Of a DNA stretch of 64,000 bases, positions 1 through 11,204 are shown piece by piece. Below the pieces are notes generated by a model. The model made no database searches, was not told where the DNA came from, and saw only the letters and a list, made by a program, of their open reading frames with translations. Every line of letters starts with the position of its first letter. Within the stretch, counting starts at the first letter, position 1. A program made the position numbers and the translations under genes. Origin of the DNA: Rhyacophila brunnea (Eukaryota > Arthropoda > Insecta > Trichoptera > Rhyacophilidae); NCBI GenBank assembly GCA_022495005.1, contig JAGYXB010001055.1, positions 350,489 to 414,488 of the forward strand. The letters are read 5' to 3'.

Positions 1-2051
1 AATAAATGACGTTCATAGTATTGCCAGGCTAAACTTTCGAAATTAAAGTTAGTTTTTTAAAAAAAAAATTACATTGGAAAATATTATGTAAGTACAGGCA
101 TCCATTATTATGTTATTTGATGAAAGTATTCTTTAAAATCATCTGTATTATTATAATCTCGCAAATTCATAATTTAGTAAAAGTTAAATTTTCTGTAATA
201 TAAACATCAGTAGGTACCTAACCTATGTTGATTCATAATTTTGGCTAAGTAAAAAATATAGATATTTTTACTTCGCGATGTGTTTGGGGTGTTCTAAATT
301 ATGTAAGTATGTTTAATAACAAATGTGAAATTCGTAAAACCTCATGTGTATTATTTATTAAATAAAAATAGTAAAACTAATAGTAGATACAAATGGTGAA
401 AAACTTCATTCTCTTATTTACTAAAATATCAATTCAATAATATTTTAGTAGATATGGCAATACTGGACGACCCGATATATGTCACTGAAATAAAATAAAA
501 TCTATCACAATTTATAAAATACATACCTACTACAATCATAATTATTTTGAATGTAGAAGGAGATAGTTATAGAAAGGGACAGAAAACTGATTGCTATGTT
601 GCAATATTAGGCAAAATAGATTGCAACAGTGTTAAAAATTATAATGTATGATTTAGTATGACATAACGTAGAATTGACGCAAATACAAATTTCTTCAGAT
701 TTTTTTTTGTTTTGTCCTCAAATGTCAAAATATGTTTTCCTTTTGAATAATATGTTCGAATTTGTGTTTGTTTCGCCTATTTTTGTGTTCAATTTGTAGC
801 ATTCACTTTTATAAACATATTTTTGTACAATACTTGTGTGTTGGCGTATTTTTTTGGTCATATAAAGTTAAAATAATACCAGCTAAAGATTCCATACATC
901 ATACACCAATTCGCAGGTGGGTCTGGCGGATATCAAGATGGTCGAATATTTCGTGGAAACAGTTGTTTTAAAAAGGTCTCTATTTAGTATTATAAATTTA
1001 TAACTAACAAGATATTTCATCATTTATTCAATGATTAATGATAAACCTTCTGATACGTAGCTTTATATTATTTCGTATGTCTATAATTGTAGCATATTTA
1101 AATAACAAAATGTCCACTCGCTTCCATTAGATTTAGAACCAATAGAAACTGCAAATATTATAATTATACTGAATATATTTTACTACATTATGTTTTATAA
1201 CATTACAACTATCTATAATAAATCGTTTGAGATAATAATTAAGGGAAAAATTTGTCATCATCACAGCCTATTAATGTCACAAAAATATGGCTTCGTTCTC
1301 AATTATCACGTTTCACGGTTTCAAAGAATATTATTTTACGTCATAAAAATACTTTATGTAGTTATCAAATGTTTTACATAAATATTTGACGATGAATAAG
1401 CTTCATAATGATATAAATAGTTTTTCTACAAATCTTACGTACTATTCAGGCTTAACCTCTGAAAATACCAGAAAATAGCTGACATGGAACACCTTCCCCC
1501 TTAAAGTCGTTGAAGTTTTTTGATAAACATACGTTTTAATATTATAATATTTCAACTGATATGATTTTCCAATCGATCTAATTTATCATTAATTAATCCA
1601 AAATGATGTTGACATGTACGGAATAATCAAAACAATGTTGTGATTGTCAGATTTAATATGTAGGTACCTACGTAAAAAGACGAAGTTCGTTCTAAGAACA
1701 TGTGTAGGTATTCCATTTCGATATCACATATTATTATAGGTAATATCAGATCAGATTAATCTGATAAATAGGTCGGTAGGTAACCGATTACTAATAAGAT
1801 GGCGATAATAAATATTAAATACCTACGTCGAACGCCCTCCTCTAAAATCGGGGATGCGGGTTGAAATTCCACGTCTGACAATTTATTATGTTGTTTCCAA
1901 TTTGTGTTTCCCCACCATAGGTGATCAACCCAGATAGGGTTCAAGAATTTTAAAATACCTGCTAAAAGAAGTTAAGTAGAACTAGCCTCTTTTTGGAATT
2001 TAGTAAATAAATAAAAATAATTATTATTTTATAGTGACATATTATCGTCAC
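1..2051. other. AT-rich intergenic DNA, nothing recognised
   Basis: Many stops in all frames; the few 60-70 codon frames lack any family signal. TAGGTACCTA appears twice. Confidence 0.6.
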
Positions 2052-2184
2052 ATTTTAAAAACTAACCAGCACCATCTGTAATTTGTAGTCTGAATTCAAT
2101 AAAAACAAATACGTATGCCAAACAAAGTTTAATGTGGACTATTTATGTCGGATCTTAACAGCCTACCTTCACCCTTCGCTACTG
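2052..2184. mobile_element. One end of a CAGTGGCGAAGGG-family hAT element
   Basis: About 130 bp matching the right end of the element at 25011-25594 and finishing TTCGCTACTG. The other end is absent, so this is a truncated copy. Confidence 0.7.
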
Positions 2185-2937
2185 GCCTACCCCCACGGGA
2201 CGTCACTGTTGAATAACCTGGTATAAAAAAAACTTGTGTTAACTCCTCAATAGGCGGCCACGTTCCCAAGGGCAATTCGAAATGTATATTAACATTTGAG
2301 TGGTTATCATTTGTGTTCATATGAACAATTCCCATACCTAGGGAAAGTCTCGCCAGGTGAACTGGTAGGCCTATATTCTATCTTGGTAAGTCGGCTCACT
2401 TGTTGCATTTCACGTGGGAGATTCTGAAACATGGTGCCAAGGCCGGCCGTCGCGCATTCGTACAGTGACTTTGTTTGGACCAATATGAAAAGCCGATGAC
2501 CTTCGCCGTAGGTATATTTCGAGGTGAGTCAAAATGCATCAAGCATTTACATAATAATTACTAAGTATGTACTATGAACCACTTTCGCTTACTGCAGTCA
2601 AAACATAGAACGCAGAAATGAGTTACCTATAAATATCACCCATATACCTACTGAAGTGTATTTCCACAAAACCGGCTTCGGCCTCGTTGCTTTATTTCTC
2701 TTTCATGGCCAGACAAGTAGGCAGTGTCAATATTTATATTGAAGATGCACCTGACATACTATATACAATATTATAGTAAAGTTGTATGCATATTAATACA
2801 ATAGACATAAGTCACATAAATTAAACGATTAAACCAACACCATTTAGGTATTATTACATTACGTTATTAGTTATTTTATTACATTAGTTATTGTTATTGT
2901 TGTTATTATTATTATACCATGAAAATTATGGTAGATA
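2185..2937. other. Intergenic DNA between a hAT end and mariner copy 1
   Basis: Mixed composition with a GC-richer stretch around 2,400-2,500; no gene or repeat recognised. Confidence 0.5.
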
Positions 2938-2939
2938 TA

Positions 2940-4243
2940 CGAGGGTGGGTCAATAAGTCCTTAGAAAAGCCGACAGGTGGCGCGACTAGTACTGTAAGCG
3001 GTTTGTTTTCATGCAGCGGCACTACCGATTCAGTATGCTGCGAAGTTTCAATCAGATTGGTCGGGTTGTTGTGTGTTTCTCGTACATTTAAAAAAAAAAT
3101 TTGCTTGTGGAAAATGGAAAAATGGAAAATGGAGAAAATTGAGTTTAGAGCTGTTATTAAACATTTTAATATAAAAGGGTTAACAGCAAAGGAAATAAAA
3201 AATGAGTTGGATTTAGTTCACGGCATATCTGCTCCTTCACTTGCAACTATTTATAACTGGTTAAATGAATTTAAACGTGGTCGTACATCAACAAAGGATG
3301 AACCACGCTCAGGACGTCCTGTAGAGGTGACTACACCAGAAATGATCAATAAAATCCACGAAATGGTGTTAAGTGACCGAAGATTAAAGTTGAGTGAGAT
3401 AATTGAGGTTACAGGGATCTCAAAAGGTAGCGTCATTTCTATTTTACATGACAAATTGGGCATGAAAAATATTTCTGCAAGATGGGTGCCGCGTTTGCTC
3501 ACAGTCGACAATAAACGCAATAGGGTGGTGGCCTCTAAAGCCCTGTTGTCGCTCATGCAACGCAATCCGGATGAATTTTTTCGTCGCTTTGTGACTGTAG
3601 ATGAAACATGGATACACCACTATACTCCCGAGACGAAAGAACAGTCAAAGCAGTGGATTGCGAAAGGCGAACCATGTCCAAAGAAGGCGAAAACCGTAAA
3701 ATCAGCTGGTAAGGTTATGGCTACTGTATTTTGGGATGCACGTGGAATTATTTTCGTTGACTATTTGGAAAAAGGAAAAACAATAACAGGGGATTATTAT
3801 GCATCTTTACTGGACCAGCTAAAAAACAAAATTGAAGAAAAACGGCCTCATTTAAACGGGAAAAAAATCCTCTTTCATCAGGACAATGCCCGTGTTCACA
3901 CATGTTTACGATCAATGGCTAAAATTGAAGAATTCAAGTTCGAATTGTTCGACCACCCACCGTATTCGCCAGATTTAGCCCCCAGTGACTTTTTCCTATT
4001 CCCAAACTTAAAAAAATGGCTAAGTGGACAACGTTTTTTTTCAAATGAAGAAGTCATCGATCGGACAAATGCTTATTTTGAGGACCTTCCGAAAACTTAT
4101 TTTTCTGACGGTTTAAAAAAATTTGAGAAACGTCTAACCAAGTGTATTGAGCTCCAAGGAGATTATGTTGAGAAATAAAAAAAAAATACAAAAATAGAAA
4201 CTGTTTTAATGCTTTTTTCTAAGGAATTATTGACCCACCCTCG
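2940..4243 (+). mobile_element. Full-length mariner transposon, copy 1
   Basis: 1,304 bp flanked by TA on both sides (2938-2939 and 4244-4245). The terminal inverted repeats start CGAGGGTGGGTCAATAA and agree over about 25 bp with one mismatch. One intact transposase ORF lies inside. It differs from copy 2 mainly by about 13 extra bases before the transposase, where an AAAATGG-type motif is tandemly repeated. Confidence 0.95.
3129..4178 (+). CDS. Mariner transposase, intact
   Basis: 349 residues from the ATG at 3129. Cuts and pastes the element as a dimer at TA sites. N-terminal paired-like helix-turn-helix DNA-binding region (about 1-115), linker WVPRLLT (119-125; canonical WVPHEL), then the catalytic triad D158 (VDETW), D252 (HQDNARVH) and D287 (PSDFF); the 34-residue spacing defines mariner DD34D. 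Ends EKRLTKCIELQGDYVEK. An in-frame ATG at 3114 would add five residues; the 3129 start is preferred because copy 2 has only this ATG. The frame remains open further upstream into the 5' inverted repeat, but that is not coding. No stops or frameshifts, so possibly functional. Confidence 0.93.
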   Translation: MEKIEFRAVIKHFNIKGLTAKEIKNELDLVHGISAPSLATIYNWLNEFKRGRTSTKDEPRSGRPVEVTTPEMINKIHEMVLSDRRLKLSEIIEVTGISKGSVISILHDKLGMKNISARWVPRLLTVDNKRNRVVASKALLSLMQRNPDEFFRRFVTVDETWIHHYTPETKEQSKQWIAKGEPCPKKAKTVKSAGKVMATVFWDARGIIFVDYLEKGKTITGDYYASLLDQLKNKIEEKRPHLNGKKILFHQDNARVHTCLRSMAKIEEFKFELFDHPPYSPDLAPSDFFLFPNLKKWLSGQRFFSNEEVIDRTNAYFEDLPKTYFSDGLKKFEKRLTKCIELQGDYVEK

Positions 4244-4245
4244 TA

Positions 4246-6031
4246 GCTTGTTTAGTAGGTATATTATATTAATTTATCCATGACTACCAGTAACCAGTGA
4301 TTTGTTTTTTTTATGAGAATGCTACTGTAATAGTCATTTTAATTGTTTACTACCAATTTCGTATATGATATTACTTTTCTAAAGAGGATGGTAATCGGTC
4401 AAAACATAACAGCAAGTGGAAAAATAAAACAATCATTTTTGTCGTATATATTTATTAATTAAATACTCATTAAACTTCAGTTTATAAAATTAATATAATA
4501 TATAAATATGTAACATAATATAATATAATCTCTGCATGTTGGTCACTCGGCGTAAAAACCTCAATTATTTATCTGCTTGATTTTGATAATCATGCACAAA
4601 ACTCATTATTATTTCGTTATACGTAGTCACCCAAGCATTTTGGACATAATATATTATTATTAGATTGATAAAGACGATACATAGCTTGCAGGCAACACCG
4701 AGTTGAGTCTTGTTGAATTATTGAGGCTGTTCATTGATTAGAAATGCAGAAATTATTGTTTTATTTTACGGCGTATTGAAAACATGTGTTATTGAAAATC
4801 TATACATTATTCAGGGTTTCCCAAACTATGTTCCGCGGAACACCAGTGTTCCGCTGAACCTGAATACCTAGGTGTTCCGCGACAATTTGGAAATGTTGTA
4901 TACACTGCAACACATTTAAAGATATACTAAGTATAAGCAAAATAAGTAAAACTAAAATAAGTAAAGAATCTACTTCATATTGAAAGGCGAGTGATGATCA
5001 ATCTCCACTGATGTTTATGGCGTCTAGTATCTAATTACAGGCAGAGGACCATCTTTTCTTACACTGTTGTCTCAATATATTGAATATAGAGAGATACGAC
5101 AATTTCAATATTAAGAAAAGTTATATTTTTCCTGAAATGTCATAGTTCTGTTCATCAGTGTTGTTTATTCATGTTCTGTTTATTCATGGAGCCAAAAAAA
5201 TATTTGCCGTTCACTGAAAAATGCTCTTAATCTGTTAAAATCTGGTAAAATCTGTTAAGTTAAAAAATTATAATCAAAATAAATGCTACACCAAAGCCCG
5301 TAACAGTTCGTCCTCCAAACACGTGACAACAATATTCTTATCTGAATGTTTTATTGGACCGGACAGACTGATCCTGATCGTTATTAAACAATGTGGAATA
5401 AGTATTAGGTATTAAGATATTAAATATTTATGTATATTTCACAGGAGTTTTATAATACACATAAAACAATAATTGTAACGTTTATGTTTTAAAATAAAAT
5501 TAGCAAATTTATTGCATCCCAGTGATTCATCCTAGTACATTTATTTTCTTTGATTATGAGGATTTAAAAACTGATTTTGACATACCGAATATCATGCGAT
5601 TGTTAAACAATATTCTGTAAACTAAACTACAGTCCGAAAACGATTATCGTTTTATGTGACAGACAAACTATTCGTATAATAAAAATACTAATGAAATATT
5701 CACCACTAGCGCTGCGTCTGCTCACTGCGAACGGGCATGGGGTCCCAAAAACCGTGGGGTCCCTAGGCACGTGTCTTTACGGACACAAACTACTTTGATA
5801 GGATATTGCACATGTATGTATATTGTGCCTATGTCCATTCATCCGAATCGTTCAAATTCGGTTTTCAAAATTATCGTTCGATACTTACAAAACTGGACAT
5901 ATGATATACCTATTATTTGTACACTAGCATGTAGACAAGCTCCCATCAACAGTATGGGAAGTTGTTACGTTCGTAAACCTCAAATTCTATTGTCATCAAG
6001 ACGAGTCGTACCTGAGTTCGTACTCTTATAA
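4246..6031. other. AT-rich intergenic DNA
   Basis: Apart from the possible hAT end at 4812 nothing is recognised. The open frame at 5771-6031 has no similarity that I recognise. Confidence 0.5.
4812..4885 (+). mobile_element. Possible hAT end
   Basis: CAGGGTTTCCCAAACTATGT then GTTCCGCGGAACACCAGTGT with three GTTCCGC motifs. Similar wording recurs within the GC-ended repeats at 14.7 and 40.1 kb. Other end not identified. Confidence 0.4.
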
Positions 6032-6037
6032 TAAATA

Positions 6038-6462
6038 GGTGGGTCGCACATACAAACTCGACACGACTGGGACAAGTCGACAGAAAAATGACAATCACGA
6101 CGATCATAATGAAAATGTTTTTTTGGTTAATATCCTTATCTCAATGGATACAATTGGTGGGTATATTTCTATTGATGTGTCCAATATTTCCAACTGTTTC
6201 TTATTTTCTTAAGCTCCCAATACAAAATCATTGTTTCTTCGTCTAGTGCGCTTGCGTTTTTAAATATGTATCCCTCTAAATTCCGAGCACGCATACCGCG
6301 CCGACTGGCTCTTACATTTAGTATAATAGTGTCAAGTCTCGACCAAACGTGATAGTACGCGCGATAAATCGCGACTGTGTGCGAGAATGAACGCAACTTT
6401 GTCGCAATTTCAAAGTTGGGATTATGTTGATGTCGAGTCGAATACCAGTGTGCACTGCGCCT
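6038..6462. mobile_element. Harbinger-like non-autonomous element
   Basis: Left end GGTGGGTCGCACATACAAAC; the right end reversed reads GGCGCAGTGCACACTGGTAT, then both share a TCGAC core. TAAATA flanks both sides (6032-6037, 6463-6468). A short minus-strand frame (6169-6396) includes ETMILYWELKK and KYWTHQ, reminiscent of the N-terminus of PIF/Harbinger transposases; this is suggestive only. Related ends occur near 52,275 and 61,880. Confidence 0.5.
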
Positions 6463-7329
6463 TAAATAGCCTATTACAACAGGCGACAGTTAAATGCCTT
6501 GTGTTGTCGTTGATTCAATGAAATTACTGCATCTCATTATTTCACTTCCCTGCCTTTGTGTATATGACATGACCCGTGACACACTGAGTTTATGCTATCC
6601 AACAATAAAATTGATTCTTCTTTAGCTGTATGAATGAATATTGAATTTTAAATGTTACTGTCCCATGGGATAGTTTCGTGAAGTATATTGTTTTTTTTTC
6701 ATATTGTTTAGCTGGTTTCATAGACTACATACATATTTCATTTGATGTTCCTAGAAATACTTCCTTTTGCGCTATGCAGACAGAGCTTGTGAAACTGACA
6801 CACAGATTACTCAGCATAATGATTAAATTAGTTACTAGCCATTTCGCATTATAGATTAATTTATAGCAAACTCCATCTACACTGATTTGTTCTCTCAGTT
6901 TTATTTTCCATGACCTCTGAGATAAAAAAAAATCCCATTCATAACTGTTTGCTGGAAGCCTAAATAAAAATCTTTTCAATGAACCATGCTTAATTATACT
7001 TTGCCTCCACCACACTCCACGTCTCCACACCCTGTCTAGCGTATACCGTTACGTAACTAATGAGAAGCACCCTTAAAGGTTATGCTGGGTTATAATGGCG
7101 TGCAGAATGTCTTGTTGGAGTTCTCTAATTGTTACTTCGGTCTAACACGGATGAAATCAGACCTCTCCCACAATGTACTCAAATATTACCAATATTCAAT
7201 GCGCGCTTCGTTTACATGAAACTATTGAAAGTAACATAATCAACACGTCGTGTTGGAAGTTTATTACTTATTATCTGAATAGTCAATAATCGTACCTTCT
7301 TACAGTAACACCCTGACAGTCCCTACTCC

Positions 7330-7450
7330 AACCACTAATTATTTAACATAAGTACATAATTTTGAAAAAAGTAAGACACCCACCCCGCAGGAATCGAACC
7401 CAAATCTCTAGGGTATCGCGCCCACGCACATAGACCACTATGCTGAAGGA
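7330..7450 (-). mobile_element. tRNA-like SINE head, second family
   Basis: Minus strand reads AGCATAGTGGTCTATGTGCG (A box) and GGGTTCGATTCCTGCGGGG (B box). The arms do not close into a cloverleaf, so this is a tRNA-derived repeat rather than a tRNA gene. Confidence 0.55.
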
Positions 7451-7676
7451 TTCATACTTAATTGCGACAAATTTTAACTAATGACTTGTAATACTAACAG
7501 AAGCGCTTTCCAAATTAATTAGAATGTTACATTCTTAAATCTTGTGAATTAAAAAAAATAGTTAATTAAACAATAATTTTTCTATAGTTGCTAATTCAAC
7601 GATACATAAAACTTTCTGGAATCATTACTAAGTAATGCTCCCAATATTATAATAATATTATACCTAGTAGTTATCA

Positions 7677-7860
7677 TTTTTTTTTTAATTATTAATAACC
7701 ATGTCCTTGCTTTTTCGTACAAGGTGGTTGTTAGTAATTTTGAACAATCACAAACACCCAGGCTTTGAGAAAAACACATAAATATTGTGTCCTCACCGGT
7801 ATCGATCCCAGAACTCTCGGGTGGAAGGCCAGCGCCTTACCCACTACACCACGACAGCCG
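7677..7860 (-). mobile_element. tRNA-derived SINE with target duplication
   Basis: On the minus strand a tRNA-like head (A box TGGTGTAGTGGGT, B box GGGATCGATACC) is followed by a tail ending in poly(A), seen as T-rich sequence at 7677-7687. Flanked by a perfect 14-bp direct repeat CCTAGTAGTTATCA (7663-7676 and 7861-7874), as expected of LINE-driven insertion. Same family at 24150-24310 and, more diverged, 39384-39560. Confidence 0.88.
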
Positions 7861-8140
7861 CCTAGTAGTTATCAGGAATAGTTTTGTCATCTTAAGTGCA
7901 GTAACAATGCCAAGAAACTCTAACCTAACCATTGTCACTTCGTTGCGCGGGATAAAAGGTGTCATAATGAAATTTGCGAATTTGTCTTGTCGCGCCCATC
8001 TCTCCAATTCTGCGTTATTAGATGACAAAGCGGCATTAACTCGTCCGTCGACGAGCCACAATGACTCTCGCAATTATCACCATCATTGGTCTCGATTTGC
8101 TATAGGTTGTTATCCCGCTGCTACATCGGCTGTTGTAACT

Positions 8141-9066
8141 AGGGTTGCCAACCGTCCTGGAATTAAGGTCCTTGTCCAGGTTGCATGGGATGCGAAGTGT
8201 CCCAGAATTTTAGAACAACCACCGTCAAACTTTAAAATATTTCTTTCTACCACACCACAACTCCTACTATCATGTCTTTCTCTACAGTGTTTTCTACATT
8301 TTCGTGAAATATTGAATAAAGAGTTCGTGGTTTTAATTCGTTTTTGATTGTGAGGAGTTTATTTAAATCAATTATAATCTCGAACGGCTGATTCTTTGGC
8401 AGTATTATTAATATAAGATTCTAAGATCTATTCTCCGGGAAACGCCTCGGTTAAGATTAGTAACAGTCGATGCTAAGTATTGTTACTTCACAGTTTACAC
8501 ATACGAAGGGGTTATTGCAAGACATTGATATGCCACAGAAACATAGTTTGGAGATATAAGCAATTTAATGTTCTTGTTCGTTCACTATTGTTACAGGAAA
8601 AAATACTATCCTCATTAAAATGTTAGATATCTCTCACATCTAATTATTCTGTTTGAAGCAGAAGGCGTGGATGACTGACCGAATTGCTGACCGATATCAA
8701 TTTTGACTGGCATGGCATATCATATTATTGTTATAACCATTTTTTTTTTAAATTTGAATTTGTTTTGAATTAGAACTACACATTGATAATAATTACTGAG
8801 ACATGAGTGTTGCCCTGGGAATTGGTTTTATTCAAAATCAAGCATATCTGGCTTGCGATAACCCCTTCAGTGAAGGAAAAACTATCAATATAACTAAGTA
8901 AGTAAATAAACAATTTTGATGGAATAAAATATCTTTCGTTGAAGAGAAATGAAGAATAAACAGAATTTGCTTCGGATATTCGCGACACGTTGAAAATTAA
9001 AAAAAAAAAAAATGTTTTGGGGCACAATATGTCCCTTAATCGTCTCAAATAATATTTGGTAACCCT
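8141..9066. mobile_element. Possible old inverted-ended element
   Basis: Left end AGGGTTGCCAACCGTCC and right end TTTGGTAACCCT could be degraded inverted repeats. No target duplication and no transposase similarity; weak call. Confidence 0.3.
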
Positions 9067-11200
9067 AATTCAAACCTTCATTTTTTTACACTGAATAATT
9101 ATACATATTTTTTATATTTGATTAAGAAAACAAAGTTTTACAATAATTCTATAAGTAGATACATAGGTACATGGTAATATCATGTTGAAAAAAAAATATG
9201 TAAATGGTATAATTATTACATACTTCGTTTAAATGTACTTGATTTTGTAAAGTCCAAAATGGTTAAAGAACCTTAAAATGTATTGCTTGGTCACAGCATC
9301 AGTTCGGATACAAACTTACGTATGTACCTAATTATCACACTACTCTTTGTTTACTAAATATTTTATCATTTTCACCTAATTATTGTTTTTACTAACAATA
9401 TACGACATTCATAACATATCTGCAAAGCTGTTTTCCAATCGTTTTTGGCAATCTTAAATTGGGTCAATACGTAGGCTTGCAACATTTTTTTTATCTAATC
9501 ACTACGTATTACATTATTGTTTTGTTTTCAATTCAGTTTATCGGCTTATTTTAGATTGTAATTAATATGCACTAGTTAAATTGGAAGACAAAAATATAAA
9601 AACAGAACTTTGATTTTTATAACTTTATGATTGATATAGCATAAATGCCATAAATAAACCATACAATAAAACATATATACAACAAGGAAACGTATTTTAA
9701 TCAATAATTTATGATATATTATTATTTAATTGACAGTGATAATTAATCGATATGGTAACTTTTGCTTTCATAATTGGGCCATAATTTCAAACCTCTACTG
9801 AACTAAGCCATTTTTTGGTGTTGGCATCCTTTTAGTCGAGGTTTCAGTTGGAATCGGAATCGACGGTGATATTTACTTATTTTTTGTCCACTAAACATGA
9901 ATATTATTTTAATAATTACTTTCTTAACACCCTTTTATTTATATCAAATGTTATTTATGTATGGTCCCAATATTGAAGCTTGATTTAATATAAATAAAAA
10001 GGATTTCAAGTTATACACATTTAGATTTTTTATAAAAATCGATGTTTTTTAAATTAGATATAAAAAAATATTAAAACTATGAATTAGTCAAAAATCTCTT
10101 AGGTGATGCTTAGAAAACTTAATAAACTAAATTTTAATAATAAATATGACCATAAAATATATGTAAAAATAGGGTGCGGTCCGATTCAACAAATTCACAT
10201 TTTGTTACATTGTTTACAATTGTAAGTTTATCTTTGACTTAAAATAAAAAATATTTTTCTTTTTAATGTTTTCAGATACATAGTTATTAATTAATATAGT
10301 TGAAATTGTAAATTATCAAAAAAAAATCTAAAATTGCAAGCTTCGTATTTTCCCGCTAGGTGCCTCTTTAAAAACGGCTCAGTAAAGGCTTCACCTTAAC
10401 TGGCAACTCTATGATAGAAAATCCACTCTATCTCGTCTCCGTTTTGGTTTCAGTCGGCCCTGATAGCTCAATGATTGGATAGCAAAACTGATAGTTTAAA
10501 AGCACATTAATTAGTGAAGACCATGGGCCCCACAAGGGTCGGGTGGTGACAGGGTTCTAGCCTGGGGGGCGGGCTTAGGAGGGGCCCAGTGTGGTGAGTC
10601 AACGTGAGATCAAGTTATATACTCTAATAGTAAAAAAGTGAACAAAAGATCACAAAAAATTGTGAAATGGAATAGGTAGTACAAAACTTTTTAAAGATGA
10701 TAAATTTGTATTTCGTTAGCGCCATAAACTGCATGGTACCGGAAATTGACAAAATAATCTTCTTTGTATACTAATGAATAGAGGAATGTCATTGACCTGT
10801 TCAAATATTCAAACAGAAGTAAGTAAATATTTTTATTCGCTACAATCTTGCTCGCTTTAGTGAGTGAGTTTTTTTTTTAATAAATCGTCCGTGTTTATTA
10901 CGATTTGTTCAGGGTTATGTCGCACGCCTTGACTGATAATGATAATACATTATTGATAAACTGGGCTTCATCCGTTTTGTATACAGAAATATTTGTATCA
11001 ATAACATGGTGTCTTATTTTTCCTGATTGCATATGTTTTTTAAGCTTTGTTTGGATATTTTGAGTTACGTGAACATAATATTGCTTTACTTGTCAAACAA
11101 AGTCCAGTTCACTCCGATAATAAATAATTGATAGTTTTTATCTCCCGTTTCTATTGGTACGTCACCTCAAAAAATGCAGCATCATTGTTATTATATTATA
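9067..11200. other. AT-rich intergenic DNA before the palindrome
   Basis: Holds an A-box-like fragment (10455) and GC-rich repeat pieces (10520-10600). Otherwise nothing recognised. Confidence 0.5.
10455..10515 (+). mobile_element. tRNA-like A-box fragment
   Basis: CCTGATAGCTCAATGATTGG matches a Pol III A box. No B box found downstream before a GC-rich repeat begins, so at best a truncated SINE head. Confidence 0.35.
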
Positions 11201-11204
11201 TTAA

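Noticed and set aside
3251..3565. 104-codon frame antisense to the mariner transposase (and its twin at 26845-27159)
   Set aside because: Shadow of the transposase reading frame.
7837..8073. Copia-like gag fragment on the minus strand
   Set aside because: ELERWARQDKFANFIM looks faintly gag-like, but there is no flanking support.
7787..8347. 186-codon open frame on the plus strand
   Set aside because: It begins inside the antisense strand of a SINE and runs into an unrelated repeat end; no protein family signal.
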